From AC-51 sp036265325 (GTDB lineage: Bacteria; Actinomycetota; UBA4738; HRBIN12), in contig DATAPH010000085.1 in the NCBI GenBank assembly GCA_036265325.1, positions 1-55,895 of the forward strand: a stretch of DNA of 55,895 nucleotides. The letters are read 5' to 3'. This document shows positions 24,168 to 32,760 of this stretch, in pieces. The position numbers were made by a program, and so were the translations under genes. Position 1 is the stretch's first letter. The number at the start of each line of letters is the position of its first letter. The notes under the pieces are model-generated. The model was not told the DNA's origin and did no database searches. It saw only the letters and a list, made by a program, of their open reading frames with translations.

Positions 24168-25286
24168 ATGAGTGAAAAGGGCCTGCGAGAGATCAACGCC
24201 GCCGACACCCAGATCTCCGATATCGACGGCGAGGCAGGCCGCCTGTGGTACGTGGGCTATACGATCGAAGACCTGGCCACCCACGCTTCGTTCGAAGAGA
24301 CGACCTACCTGCTCCACAAGCTCGAGCTGCCGAACCGCCACCAGCTGCAGCAGCTCAATACCTTCTTGGTGCGCGAACGAGAGCTGCACCCGTTCCTCGC
24401 GCGGCTGATGCCGACGCTGGCGCAGAACGCATCGCCGATGTCGATGCTGCGTACGGGGTTGTCCGCCTCGAGCGCCTTCGACCCGGACGGCTGGGATGAC
24501 TCCCCCGAGGCCGAGTACCGCAAGGCCCTCCGCTTGATCGCCGAGACGCCCAGCCTGATCGCAACCTTCGATCGGCTGCGGACCGGACGCGAGGTGATCC
24601 CGCCGAACCCCGAGCTGACCCACGCCGGCAACCTGCTGTGGATGCTCCACGGCGAAGAGCCGGACCCCGACGACGCGAAGGTGCTCGACACGACCTTCGT
24701 GCTCTACGCCGACCACACGATGAACGCGTCGACCTTCACCGCGCGTGTGATCGCGTCCACGCTATCCGACATGTTCTCTGCGATCACAGGCGCCGTCGGC
24801 GCCCTGAAGGGCCCCTTGCACGGCGGCGCGAACGAAGAGTCGCAGAAGATGGCCGAGGAGGTCGGCAAGGCCGAGAACGCCGAGGCGTACGTCCGCGAAC
24901 GACTCGCCGCCCACCAGAAGATCATGGGGTTCGGCCACGCCGTGTATCGCACGATGGACCCGCGCGCGCGGATCCTGAAGGAGCTCTGCCGCCAGCTGGG
25001 CGAGCGCGTCGGCCAGCCGCAGTGGTACGAGATCTTCTCGGCGCTCGAAGAGACGACGCTCGAACAGAAGGGCCTGTATCCGAACGTCGACCTCTACGCA
25101 GCCGGCGTCTATCACATGCTCGGCATCCCGACGGATCTGATGACGCCGCTGTTCGCGCTCGCGCGGATGGCGGGCTGGACGGCACATGTTCGCGAGCAGT
25201 ACGCCGACAACCGGATCATCCGGCCGGGCTCGACCTACGTCGGCCCGCGCGACCGCACGTACGTCCCGATCGACGATCGCGCGTGA
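24168..25286 (+). CDS. gltA: Citrate synthase
   Basis: The 372-residue protein is a short, bacterial/archaeal dimer-type citrate synthase. The three catalytic residues are present: His in LKGPLHGGANE, His in MGFGHAVYR and Asp in PNVDLYAAGVYHML. It condenses acetyl-CoA and oxaloacetate; 2-methylcitrate synthase activity cannot be excluded in a genome that handles propionyl-CoA. The leaderless-type box TATCCT precedes the ATG by 8 nt. The final codons overlap the next gene as GTGA. Confidence 0.93.
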   Translation: MSEKGLREINAADTQISDIDGEAGRLWYVGYTIEDLATHASFEETTYLLHKLELPNRHQLQQLNTFLVRERELHPFLARLMPTLAQNASPMSMLRTGLSASSAFDPDGWDDSPEAEYRKALRLIAETPSLIATFDRLRTGREVIPPNPELTHAGNLLWMLHGEEPDPDDAKVLDTTFVLYADHTMNASTFTARVIASTLSDMFSAITGAVGALKGPLHGGANEESQKMAEEVGKAENAEAYVRERLAAHQKIMGFGHAVYRTMDPRARILKELCRQLGERVGQPQWYEIFSALEETTLEQKGLYPNVDLYAAGVYHMLGIPTDLMTPLFALARMAGWTAHVREQYADNRIIRPGSTYVGPRDRTYVPIDDRA

Positions 25287-25792
25287 CGCGGCGGCGGATC
25301 GTCTCGGTGGTCGCCCTCGCGCTGATCATCGCGATCGCGTCGCCCACCATCGCAATCGCCCGATCGGTCAGCGACGGCAACGAGTACAGGACGACGTACG
25401 ACATCCGGTACACGAAGCTCGTGCGTCCCGCTCCCCACACCTTGCTGTGGACGATCCGAACCTGGGGATCCTGGAAGAAAGCCCCGCAGCGCCAGAGTCC
25501 GCTCACCCTGCAGCTCGACACGAGCGGCACGACGGCGCTCGACTACACGGCCGCGATCTTCACCGACCCCTACAAGAACGGTCAGTACTGCGAACTCCGC
25601 CGTCCGAACGGCAAGGTGATCCGCCAAGGCGCGCTGCACCGGCCCGACCATCACACGGCGACGTGCCGCTTCTCGACGAAGGGCATCCGCTTCAAGCGGC
25701 TGCATTGGAGAGCCTCGGAGTTCATCCGGTTCACGCTCGGGGGCGCCGAGATCGACTACGCGCCGAACTCGGGCTGGATCAACGGCGTCTAG
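25283..25792 (+). CDS. Secreted protein of unknown function, coupled to citrate synthase
   Basis: The 169-residue protein has a signal peptide (1-26, basic RRR start, cleavage near IAIARS). The mature part is beta-rich and basic, with many Arg, Lys and Trp residues and two Cys about 25 residues apart (QYCELRRP and ATCRFS) that may pair. No family is recognised. The GTG start overlaps the citrate synthase stop by 4 nt (GTGA), so the two should be co-translated even though one is cytoplasmic and the other exported. Its stop lies 19 nt from the metF stop. Confidence 0.65.
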   Translation: MTRRRIVSVVALALIIAIASPTIAIARSVSDGNEYRTTYDIRYTKLVRPAPHTLLWTIRTWGSWKKAPQRQSPLTLQLDTSGTTALDYTAAIFTDPYKNGQYCELRRPNGKVIRQGALHRPDHHTATCRFSTKGIRFKRLHWRASEFIRFTLGGAEIDYAPNSGWINGV

Positions 25793-25811
25793 CGGGTCGG
25801 GCGCGTCGCCG

Positions 25812-26732
25812 TCAGGCGACCGGGCGGGGCAGCAGGCCCGCGCGAGTGACGAGATCCCAGGTCACCTGGTCGTGGCCCATCGCCATCACATGGATCCCTG
25901 AGATCCCCGGGATCGCCCGGATCTGCTCGATCAGGGGCGCGACCAGCTCCACGCCCACGGTCGCCGCGTCGTCTCCGGCCGCGTCGAGCGTGGCGATCAT
26001 GTCCGCCGGAACCGACACGCCGGGAAGCTTCTCGTCCATGAATCGCGCCTGCTTGGCGCTCCGCAACGGCGTCACGCCGATCACCACCTTCGCCCGTTCG
26101 AAGAGTCCCCAGTCACGCATCCGGTCCGCCCAGGTCGCGAGCGCGGCAACGTCGTACACGATCTGCGTGATGACGAAGTCGGCACCGGCGTCCAGCTTCG
26201 AACCGAGTTTCGCGGGGTCGTACGGGTCGGCGAGGGGGACGTCGGCGACACCGATCAGATAGCGAGGCGGCTCGGCGAGCTCTGCGCCAGCGAGTGACGT
26301 GCCCTCGTCGCGAAAACGCCTCGCCAACGCGACCACGTCGTTCACTGTGAGGTCGCCTACCACGACCGCGTCGGGGTGGTCACCGACGTGCAACGGGTCG
26401 CCCGACAGGCAGAAGACGTTGCGCGCCCCGAGCGCCCACGCGCCGAGCAGATCGCTGGTCAGCGACAGCCGGTTCCGGTCGCGAACCGTCAGCTGCACGG
26501 TCGGCTCGATCCCGGCGGCCGCGGCCGCGGCGACGCCGGCGAGCGGCGACATGTGCGCCGACGCCGTCGGGTTGTCGGTCAGGTTGACCGCATCGATCGA
26601 GCCGACGAGCGCGACGGCGTGTTCGCGGATCGGCGCGAGCGATCCGCCGGCGGGCGGCACGATCTCGCCGGTGACGGTGAACTCGCCGCGGGCGAACAGT
26701 CCGGCCAGGTGGCCGCCGATCTGGGTGATCAT
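25812..26732 (-). CDS. metF: Methylenetetrahydrofolate reductase
   Basis: The 306-residue protein is a single-domain, FAD-dependent MTHFR. FTVTGEIVPPAGG contains the early Glu, followed by AVNLTDNPTA, QLTVRDRNR, FCLSGDP and DFVITQIVYD, the barrel strands and flavin contacts in the right order. It reduces 5,10-methylene-THF to 5-methyl-THF for methionine synthesis. The ATG overlaps the folD stop as ATGA, so folD-metF form a two-gene folate operon. Actinobacterial members often use quinone- or NADH-linked electrons; the donor cannot be read here. Confidence 0.9.
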   Translation of the reverse strand: MITQIGGHLAGLFARGEFTVTGEIVPPAGGSLAPIREHAVALVGSIDAVNLTDNPTASAHMSPLAGVAAAAAAGIEPTVQLTVRDRNRLSLTSDLLGAWALGARNVFCLSGDPLHVGDHPDAVVVGDLTVNDVVALARRFRDEGTSLAGAELAEPPRYLIGVADVPLADPYDPAKLGSKLDAGADFVITQIVYDVAALATWADRMRDWGLFERAKVVIGVTPLRSAKQARFMDEKLPGVSVPADMIATLDAAGDDAATVGVELVAPLIEQIRAIPGISGIHVMAMGHDQVTWDLVTRAGLLPRPVA

Positions 26733-27598
26733 CCTTGTGCGAACGCTTGCGCTTCGGCCGCCTGGACGGTGTTCACCATGAGCATCGCGACGGTCATCGG
26801 ACCGACGCCTCCGGGCACCGGTGTGATCGCGCCGGCGACCTCCGCGACCTCGTCGAACTTGACGTCGCCGATCAGGCCGTCCTTCGTCCGATGCACGCCG
26901 ACGTCGAGCACCGTCGCGCCGGGCTTGATCATCTCGGCCGTGATCAGGTTCGGAACGCCGGCCGCGGCGACGACGATGTCGGCGCGCAGCGTGTGCGACG
27001 GCAGGTCCTTCGTCCGGATGTGCGTCGACGTCACGGTGGCGTTCCCGCGGATCGAATCCTGCGTGAGCATCACCGACAGCGGCGCGCCGACCAGCTCACC
27101 GAACCCCACGATGGTCACTTCGGCGCCTTCGATCGGGACCTCGGCACGGAGCAGCAGCTCGACGATGCCGTACGGCGTCGCCGGCAGGAAGCACGGACCC
27201 TGGCGAAGCATCATCCCGATGTTCCACGGATGCAGGCCGTCGACGTCCTTCTCGGGCGCGACCGCGCGCTGGATCTCGAGTTCGTGCAGATGGCTCGGCA
27301 AGGGCAGCTGGACGATGATGCCGTGGATCTCGGGGTCGCGGTTCAGGCGACGGATCGTCGCGAGCAGCTCGTGCTCCGTCACGTACGACGGGAGGTCGAC
27401 CTGCTCGGATCGGATCCCGACGTCGGCACATGCCTTGTGCTTCTGGCCGACGTAGATGCGTGAGGCCTGGTCGTCGCCCACCAAGACGGCGGCCAGGCCG
27501 GGGGTGATCCCGGTCTCGGCGAGCGCGCGTACCCGCTCGGCCACCTCGCTACGGATCTGCGCCGCGAAAGCCTTGCCATCGAGGATGCGGGCGGTCAC
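26729..27598 (-). CDS. folD: Bifunctional methylene-THF dehydrogenase/cyclohydrolase
   Basis: The 289-residue protein has the FolD marks: YVGQKHKAC with the catalytic Lys, GIIVQLPLP, the loop PATPYGIVELL (Ala replaces the usual Cys) and PGGVGPMT near the end. It interconverts methylene-, methenyl- and formyl-THF and makes NADPH. I place the start at the GTG at 27598, since TAGGAT (27606-27611) is 7 nt upstream and the product then begins MTARILDGKA, as FolD proteins usually do. The ATG at 27607 overlaps this box and would be untranslated if the transcript is leaderless. Confidence 0.92.
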   Translation of the reverse strand: MTARILDGKAFAAQIRSEVAERVRALAETGITPGLAAVLVGDDQASRIYVGQKHKACADVGIRSEQVDLPSYVTEHELLATIRRLNRDPEIHGIIVQLPLPSHLHELEIQRAVAPEKDVDGLHPWNIGMMLRQGPCFLPATPYGIVELLLRAEVPIEGAEVTIVGFGELVGAPLSVMLTQDSIRGNATVTSTHIRTKDLPSHTLRADIVVAAAGVPNLITAEMIKPGATVLDVGVHRTKDGLIGDVKFDEVAEVAGAITPVPGGVGPMTVAMLMVNTVQAAEAQAFAQG

Positions 27599-27676
27599 GG
27601 CGAGCATCCTACCGGCGCCCGGAATCGCCTCCAAAGCGATGCGCGGTGCAGCGCACCACAGACCCGGCGCCTGCGA

Positions 27677-27811
27677 TCAGCGGCTGGAACGGCGGCGGCG
27701 CTTGCGGCGCCGGGTGGAGCTGTGGTCGCGGTGCCGCGCGGCCGCTCGGCGCCTCGTCGTCTCGAGTTGCGCGAACTCCTCGAGCCGGTACCACGACGAC
27801 GGGGGCATCAT
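27677..27811 (-). CDS. Small arginine-rich protein divergent from marR (44 residues)
   Basis: The frame encodes 44 residues starting MMPPSSWYRLEEFAQLE and ending in a run of Arg/Lys/Ser (RRRKRRRRSSR); more than a third of the residues are basic. It has the best ribosome binding site in the window, GGAGGAGGT at 27819-27827, 7 nt before the first ATG. A near-ideal promoter, TTGACA (27879-27884, reverse strand), 17 nt, TATCTT (27856-27861), precedes it, and both elements lie within MarR-type operator repeats. Such a basic peptide could bind nucleic acid or acidic lipid. No homologue is recalled. Confidence 0.6.
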   Translation of the reverse strand: MMPPSSWYRLEEFAQLETTRRRAAARHRDHSSTRRRKRRRRSSR

Positions 27812-27844
27812 CTTGCGCACCTCCTCCGGGCGGGGGTATCATTC

Positions 27845-27903
27845 ATCTCGACGTCAAGATACTTGAGACGAAGCTTGATGTCAAGATAGTTGAGCTGAAG
27901 ATA
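27845..27903. promoter_or_regulatory. MarR operator array over divergent promoters
   Basis: Three related sites occur: 27845-27860 (ATCT-CGACG-TCAAGAT), 27872-27887 (AGCTTGATGTCAAGAT) and a weaker one at 27888-27902 (AGTTGAGCTGAAGAT). Sites one and two share GTCAAGATA and are 27 bp apart. They follow the TTGAN2TCAA pattern bound by MarR/SlyA dimers. The minus-strand promoter TTGACA-17-TATCTT lies inside the first two. On the plus strand, GGAAGGAG (27908-27915) serves marR. Autoregulation plus control of the arginine-rich gene is inferred. Confidence 0.65.
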
Positions 27904-27922
27904 CCCGGAAGGAGCAGGCACG

Positions 27923-28441
27923 ATGACCCCACCGCCCACCGCACGAAAGGACCACATCGACCGATTCGTGGAGTCCTCTCTCGCACTGTTCCCGGGGGTC
28001 GACCCAGATACCGAGGCGGCGGTGGATCGGATCCACATGCTGTCGAAGCACATCAAGCGCTCGACCGAGGGGGTCGTCGCTCGATTCGGACTGAATTCGG
28101 GCGCGTTCTACGCCTTGTTGAAGCTTCGCGTCGCGCCTGACCAGCAGATGACGGCGGGCGACCTGGCCGAGTTGCTGGACCTGTCGACGGGCGCGATGAC
28201 CAACCGACTCGACGGACTCGAAGAGCAAGGCCTGATCACGCGCGAACGCGCGGCCGCAGACCGCCGAAGCGTGCTCGTTGCGATGACGCCGAAGGGCCAA
28301 GAGACGCTCGTCAACGCCGTCGAGACCGCCGGCAAGGAGGAGCACGCGCTCTTCTCGACGCTGAGCGACGCGCAGCACAAGCAGCTCAATGCGCTGCTTC
28401 GCACCCTGGTGCTCTCGTTCCAAGATCCCGACGAGCGTTAG
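27923..28441 (+). CDS. MarR family transcriptional regulator
   Basis: The 172-residue protein has a long N-terminal helix, then a winged helix-turn-helix (about 70-130): MTAGDLAELLDLSTGAMTNR is followed by LEEQGLITRERAAADRRS, the basic wing that enters the minor groove. C-terminal helices complete the dimer. MarR proteins release DNA upon binding phenolic or other ligands, or on oxidation; no Cys is present, so redox sensing is unlikely. GGAAGGAG lies before the ATG. Its operator-like repeats lie directly upstream, over the promoter of the divergent 44-residue protein. Its stop interlocks with that of purH (TTAG). Confidence 0.9.
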   Translation: MTPPPTARKDHIDRFVESSLALFPGVDPDTEAAVDRIHMLSKHIKRSTEGVVARFGLNSGAFYALLKLRVAPDQQMTAGDLAELLDLSTGAMTNRLDGLEEQGLITRERAAADRRSVLVAMTPKGQETLVNAVETAGKEEHALFSTLSDAQHKQLNALLRTLVLSFQDPDER

Positions 28442-29979
28442 TGCCGAAAGTGGCGGGTGCCGGTCAGGACGACCGCCATCCCGCGGCCCTCGGCCGCCGC
28501 CAGCACGTCCTCGTCGCCCTTCGATCCCCCGGGATGGATCACCGCGCTGCAGCCGGCGTCGGCGGCGACCTCGAGCGCGTCGGGGAACGGGAAGAACGCG
28601 TCGGAGGCGCACACCGCGCCGTGTGCCCGCTCCCCCGCCTTGCGCGCCGCGATCCACGACGAGTCCACGCGTGACATCTGGCCGGCGCCGATCCCGACGG
28701 TCGCGCCATCCTTCACGAACACGATCGTGTTGGACTTGACCCGCCACGCGATCGTCCACGCGAGCTCGAGGTCGCGCCACTCCTGCGCGCTTGGCTCGCG
28801 GCTCGACACCACCTTCCAGTCGGCACGCGTCTCGCGTACCACGTCGAGGTCCTGGATGAGCGCACCGCCCGGTAGCGTTCGCACGTCCCACCCGCTCGGC
28901 TGGTCGAGCGGCGCGCGCACCACGCGGAGGTTCGGCCGTTCGGCGAACGCGACAAGCGCGCCCTCGGTGAACGACGGCGCGATCACCACCTCGGTGAAGA
29001 TCTCGCGCATCGCGTCGGCGGCGGGCTCGTCGCACGTTCCGTGGAAGGCGACGATGCCACCGAACGCACTCACTTCGTCGCACGCGAACGCGCCGCGATA
29101 GGACGAGGCCGGATCGCCGAGCACCGCGACGCCGCACGGGTTGTTGTGCTTCACGATCACGCACCCACCGTCGGGCAGGGCCTGCACGAGATCCGCCGCG
29201 GCCCACGCGTCGAGCCAGTTGTTGAACGACATCTCCTTGCCTTGAAGCACCTCGGCGCCACCGAACACGCCCGGTCCGTCGGTCTCGGCGAACAGCGCAC
29301 CGCGCTGATGCGGGTTCTCGCCGTAGCGGAGATCGCCGACCTTTTCGTAGGCGAGCCCGACGAAACCGGGGATCGCATCGCCGTCGGTCTCCTGCTGCGC
29401 GAACCAGCCCGCCACCGCGGCGTCGTACCCGGCAGTGTGGGCGAACGCCTCGGCGGCGAGCGCGAACCGTGTCGCCCGCGTGATCCCACCCTCGAGATCG
29501 AGCTCCTCCACGATCGCGTCGTACCGCGAGGGGTTCACCACGACCGTCATCGACTCGAAGTTCTTCGCGCCCGCGCGGACCATCGCCGGGCCGCCGATGT
29601 CGATCTTCTCGATCGTGTCTTCGAACCCGGCGCCGGATGCGACCGTCTCGCGGAACGGATACAGGTTGCTCACGAGCAGGTCGAACGGCTCGATCCCTTG
29701 CCCGGCGATCTGCCGCAGGTGGTCCTCGTCGCGCTGGTCGGCGAGCAGTCCCGCGTGGATCGCCGGGTGGAGCGTCTTGACCCGGCCGCCGAGCATCTCA
29801 GGGAAGCCGGTGACGTCGGCGACCTCCGTGACGTCGACGCCGGCGGTGCGGAGGGTGGCGGCCGTGCCGCCGCTCGAGACCAGCTGCACGTCGTGGTCGC
29901 GCAACGCGCGCGCGAGCTCGACGATCCCCTCCTTGTCGTAGACGGCCAGCAGCGCCCGGCGGATCGGCCTCGTGCTCAC
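28438..29979 (-). CDS. purH: Bifunctional AICAR formyltransferase/IMP cyclohydrolase
   Basis: The 513-residue protein has an N-terminal IMP cyclohydrolase (about 1-200: SVYDK-like AVYDKEG, SSGGTAATL, GRVKTLHPAIHAG) and a C-terminal transformylase (about 210-513) with the KHNNPCG catalytic Lys-His loop and SDAFFPFPD near the end. It performs the last two steps to IMP using 10-formyl-THF. The GTG start overlaps the purN stop (GTGA) and has GGGAGGG upstream. Downstream it converges on the MarR gene with a shared TTAG. Confidence 0.96.
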   Translation of the reverse strand: MSTRPIRRALLAVYDKEGIVELARALRDHDVQLVSSGGTAATLRTAGVDVTEVADVTGFPEMLGGRVKTLHPAIHAGLLADQRDEDHLRQIAGQGIEPFDLLVSNLYPFRETVASGAGFEDTIEKIDIGGPAMVRAGAKNFESMTVVVNPSRYDAIVEELDLEGGITRATRFALAAEAFAHTAGYDAAVAGWFAQQETDGDAIPGFVGLAYEKVGDLRYGENPHQRGALFAETDGPGVFGGAEVLQGKEMSFNNWLDAWAAADLVQALPDGGCVIVKHNNPCGVAVLGDPASSYRGAFACDEVSAFGGIVAFHGTCDEPAADAMREIFTEVVIAPSFTEGALVAFAERPNLRVVRAPLDQPSGWDVRTLPGGALIQDLDVVRETRADWKVVSSREPSAQEWRDLELAWTIAWRVKSNTIVFVKDGATVGIGAGQMSRVDSSWIAARKAGERAHGAVCASDAFFPFPDALEVAADAGCSAVIHPGGSKGDEDVLAAAEGRGMAVVLTGTRHFRH

Positions 29980-30575
29980 GGTCCCTCCCTGATCTCGACG
30001 GCCCGATCGTGGATCACGAGCCGGTCCTCCAGCAATGCCCGGACGGCACGAGGCAACAGGCGGTGCTCGACCTCGTGGATACGCGGCTCCAATGTGTCCC
30101 AGTCGTCGTCGGGCTGGATCGCGATGGCTTCCTGCAGGACGATCGGGCCGGTGTCGACGCCGGCGTCAACGAGGTGGACCGTGACGCCGGTGACCTTGGC
30201 CCCCGCGGCCAGTGCGTCGGCGACGGCGTGGGTTCCGGGGAACGACGGCAGGAGCGCGGGGTGCACGTTGAGCCAGCGGTCGCGCCAGCGGTCGACGACC
30301 GGCGACGCCAGCACGCGCATGTAGCCGGCGCTCACGAGGACGTCGATCCCGCGTTCGGTCAAGGCGTCGGCGACGGCGGTCGAGAGCCCTGCTCGATCCC
30401 CGGTTGGCTCGATCACGAGGGTCTCGATGGCGGCGTCATCGGCGCGCTCGAGCGCTCGAACCCCGGGCCGATCGGACAGGACGAGCGCGATGTGGGGCCG
30501 GATCGCCGGGTCGTCCAGGAGCGCCTGCAGATTGGTTCCGGAGCCGGAGACCAGCACCGCCACACGCCCGCCCAT
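29976..30575 (-). CDS. purN: Phosphoribosylglycinamide formyltransferase
   Basis: The 199-residue protein starts MGGRVAVLVSGSGTNLQ and has the GART active-site NVHPALLPSFPG with catalytic Asn and His, plus GVTVHLVDAGVDTGPI carrying the Asp. It formylates GAR with 10-formyl-THF. The start is ambiguous: an ATG at 30587 adds four residues but overlaps a TAGCAT box (30586-30591) that may be the promoter, so I prefer the ATG at 30575, which is 10 nt downstream of the box. The gene is coupled to purH. It is divergent from a zinc-ribbon protein gene. Confidence 0.93.
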   Translation of the reverse strand: MGGRVAVLVSGSGTNLQALLDDPAIRPHIALVLSDRPGVRALERADDAAIETLVIEPTGDRAGLSTAVADALTERGIDVLVSAGYMRVLASPVVDRWRDRWLNVHPALLPSFPGTHAVADALAAGAKVTGVTVHLVDAGVDTGPIVLQEAIAIQPDDDWDTLEPRIHEVEHRLLPRAVRALLEDRLVIHDRAVEIREGP

Positions 30576-30585
30576 CAGTCGAGCC

Positions 30586-30629
30586 ATGCTAGCCGAGCGC
30601 GCATCCCCGCAGGACAGGGACGGTAAGCT
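30586..30629. promoter_or_regulatory. Divergent promoters of purNH and zinc-ribbon gene
   Basis: ATGCTA at 30586-30591 is TAGCAT towards purN. TAAGCT at 30624-30629 faces the zinc-ribbon gene and is followed by a leader with GGGAGG at 30651-30656, 6 nt before its GTG. Neither box was tested. Confidence 0.4.
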
Positions 30630-30662
30630 GGCACGTCCGTCCGTCCGACCGGGAGGCAACAC

Positions 30663-31517
30663 GTGAAGAAGTGCCCGTACTGCGCGGAAGAGATCCAGGA
30701 CGAAGCGATCAAGTGTCGCTACTGCCACAGCGACCTGACGGTTCCGCCGCCCTCCGCGAGCGCGGCTTCCAACGACATCGCCAGCGGCGCCCAGCCGGAC
30801 ATCGTGACCGCAGAGGCGGACTCGGGTTCGAGCTCGACCGCCGGTGACTCGGGATCCAGCGTCGGCGACTCAGGACCCAGCGTCGGCGACTCGGGGCCCG
30901 GCATAGGGAGCTCCAGCTCGAGCGGGCCGGACCCCTCGAACGCGCAGCCCACGGCCTGGGGAACCACGTCGAACATGCCCTCGAGCTCGACGACGCAACC
31001 GGCGTCCGGATCGATGGGGTCGATGAACTCCCCGATGGGCTCGACGATGGGCGGTGGCGGCACCGCCCAGAAGTACACGCACTCGGGCTACCGCTATGTG
31101 CTGGGCTATGGCAACGACTTCTTCGGGATCTGGAACCGCGACAACCCGTCGATGCCGACCGAGCGCTACCCGCGGACCGACCAGGGGTGGCGCGACGCGT
31201 GGGCGAAGTTCGCCACGCTCGAGCCGAACCAGGTGGCCGTCCCCGACGCCGTCCCCGGGCCGGCGTCGACGCCGATGACGAACAACGCGCCGCAGCTGCA
31301 GATGGACGCGAACGACACCCAGGTGCTTCAGTACACGCACACCGGCACGCGCTACCTACTCGGGTACGGCCAGACGTTCTTCGGGATCTGGGATCGTCAG
31401 AACCCGTCCTCGCCCGTCGAGCGGTTCCCCAGGACCGACGAGGGATGGGGACAGGCGTGGCGGCGCTACGCGCAGATCGAGAACAACTTCACCGAGGTAT
31501 CCCCGAGCCAGCGCTGA
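30663..31517 (+). CDS. Zinc-ribbon protein with duplicated YTHxGxRYxLGYG domain
   Basis: The 284-residue protein has a CxxC...CxxC zinc ribbon at residues 4-21 (CPYCAEEI ... CRYCHS), then a Ser/Gly/Pro linker (about 28-135), then two copies of a domain of about 50 residues (137-188 and 223-272). Both copies keep YTHxGxRYxLGYG, FFGIWxRxNPS, ERxPRTDxGW and AW near their ends, about 55% identical by eye. The domain looks like a compact aromatic beta fold and I cannot name it. The GTG start has GGGAGG 6 nt upstream. The gene lies where actinobacterial genomes usually have none between perM and purN, and its last 29 nt overlap the opposite gene. Confidence 0.75.
   Translation: MKKCPYCAEEIQDEAIKCRYCHSDLTVPPPSASAASNDIASGAQPDIVTAEADSGSSSTAGDSGSSVGDSGPSVGDSGPGIGSSSSSGPDPSNAQPTAWGTTSNMPSSSTTQPASGSMGSMNSPMGSTMGGGGTAQKYTHSGYRYVLGYGNDFFGIWNRDNPSMPTERYPRTDQGWRDAWAKFATLEPNQVAVPDAVPGPASTPMTNNAPQLQMDANDTQVLQYTHTGTRYLLGYGQTFFGIWDRQNPSSPVERFPRTDEGWGQAWRRYAQIENNFTEVSPSQR
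30843..30905 (+). repeat. Three tandem 21-bp units encoding GDSGxSV
   Basis: Units at 30843-30863, 30864-30884 and 30885-30905 share GACTCxGGxxCCxGC and encode GDSGSSV, GDSGPSV and GDSGPGI. They form part of the flexible linker of the zinc-ribbon protein and may vary in copy number between strains. Confidence 0.7.
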
Positions 31518-32760
31518 CGCGTCTCGGCCACGGCAGCACGGCGCCGACCGCCCCGCCCACGACACCCCAGGCGAGCGCTAGCCAGCCCGTCATCAGCAAC
31601 GGGACGCCGAGCGTGGCGCCGCCGTTCGTCAGATCGGCCCAGGCAGGCACCTCGATCGCCGCCGCCCACGCCGCGACGACACAGAGCGCAGCGAACACGA
31701 CGCCACCTCCGGCGCCGCGGAGGGCGCGTTCACCGGTGCGCCGCTCGTTCGCCGCCGCTGCGTGGCCGCCAAGCACCGTCGCGATCAGCGGCACCAACAG
31801 GAACGCCCAGAACCAGCTCGGGAACGAGGCCGTGTAGCCCATCGCACCGGCAAGTCCGGCGAGCAACACCCCCGCGCCTTGGCTTGCGTCGATCCCTTCG
31901 CGCGACAGGACGACGGCCGGCTCTCCGCCGACGCTCAGCGTGGCGTGCGCACCCATCGCCATCGGAAGCACGAGCGCGGATTGGTTCGGCAACAGCGACG
32001 CGTGCTCGATCACGGTCGCCGCGCCGCTGCCGCCGGTGCGAGATACGAAGCGCGCGTACGCCCCGGTCGGGCCGGGGGAGATCGCGCCCACGAGCAGGAC
32101 CGCGAGGAACGCGCCGACCAGCCCCCACCAGAACGCGGTCGCGCCGCCGACCACCGCGCCGACGACACGGCCTCCCACGTGCTCCTCGAGCGCGTCCCGG
32201 GCGACCGCGGTGCCGCCGGCGGCGCCGGCGGCCCCGCTCACCACGAACGGCATCACGAACGCCTGCCACAACACCGGCTCAAGTCGTTCGATCCCGAACT
32301 GTGGGAATCCGAGCGTCACCGGGAACGCGATCAGCAGCATCGGGATCGCGACGCCGAGCGCGATCACCGAGCCGGCGAGGGCCGCAGCGCCGGGTCGCCG
32401 CTCGAAGCCCCGCGCTTGGTCGCGACCGGCGCGGAACGCGAGCACGAGCACGACGATCGTCAGCGCGCCGGTCGCGAGGACCAGCCTGCCGGGAACCGCG
32501 GGACCGGGCGAGCCCGCAGCGTCGGCCGACGCGGTGAACGGCACACGAACGCTCGAGAGCGTCTCGGCGAGGCCGATCTTGAACCAGGAGTACGGGTGGT
32601 ACCAGCGGCTGGCGGCGTAGGTGAGCCACGCGAGCGCCTGCCCAGCGACGAAGACCGGCAGGAACACGAGCAGCGCGCCGCGGCGAAGCCCCGAGACGAG
32701 CACGTCGCCCGGCGCGGTCGCCGGCGGTGCGTCCGTGCCGGCGACCTGCGCGGCGCTCAT
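31489..32760 (-). CDS. PerM-like (DUF6350) polytopic membrane protein
   Basis: The 423-residue protein has about nine hydrophobic helices rich in Ala, Gly and Val, with polar loops holding HASLLPNQS and the GGEPAVVLSREG segment. In Actinobacteria the gene between sucD and purN encodes the DUF6350/PerM membrane protein, linked in mycobacteria to cell division and persistence; the position here is the same and the size fits. The assignment rests on synteny and topology, not on a motif. The ATG overlaps the sucD stop as ATGA. The 3' end overlaps the zinc-ribbon gene on the other strand by 29 nt. A longer upstream frame is a shadow of sucD. Confidence 0.7.
   Translation of the reverse strand: MSAAQVAGTDAPPATAPGDVLVSGLRRGALLVFLPVFVAGQALAWLTYAASRWYHPYSWFKIGLAETLSSVRVPFTASADAAGSPGPAVPGRLVLATGALTIVVLVLAFRAGRDQARGFERRPGAAALAGSVIALGVAIPMLLIAFPVTLGFPQFGIERLEPVLWQAFVMPFVVSGAAGAAGGTAVARDALEEHVGGRVVGAVVGGATAFWWGLVGAFLAVLLVGAISPGPTGAYARFVSRTGGSGAATVIEHASLLPNQSALVLPMAMGAHATLSVGGEPAVVLSREGIDASQGAGVLLAGLAGAMGYTASFPSWFWAFLLVPLIATVLGGHAAAANERRTGERALRGAGGGVVFAALCVVAAWAAAIEVPAWADLTNGGATLGVPLLMTGWLALAWGVVGGAVGAVLPWPRRVSAGSGIPR

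Noticed and set aside
27646..28140. Plus-strand frame running into marR
   Set aside because: Different frame from the MarR protein, crosses the operator region and has no ribosome site.
27677..28441. Toxin-antitoxin reading of the MarR/arginine-rich pair
   Set aside because: The genes are divergent, the small protein does not resemble a known toxin, and MarR-type regulators are not typical antitoxins.
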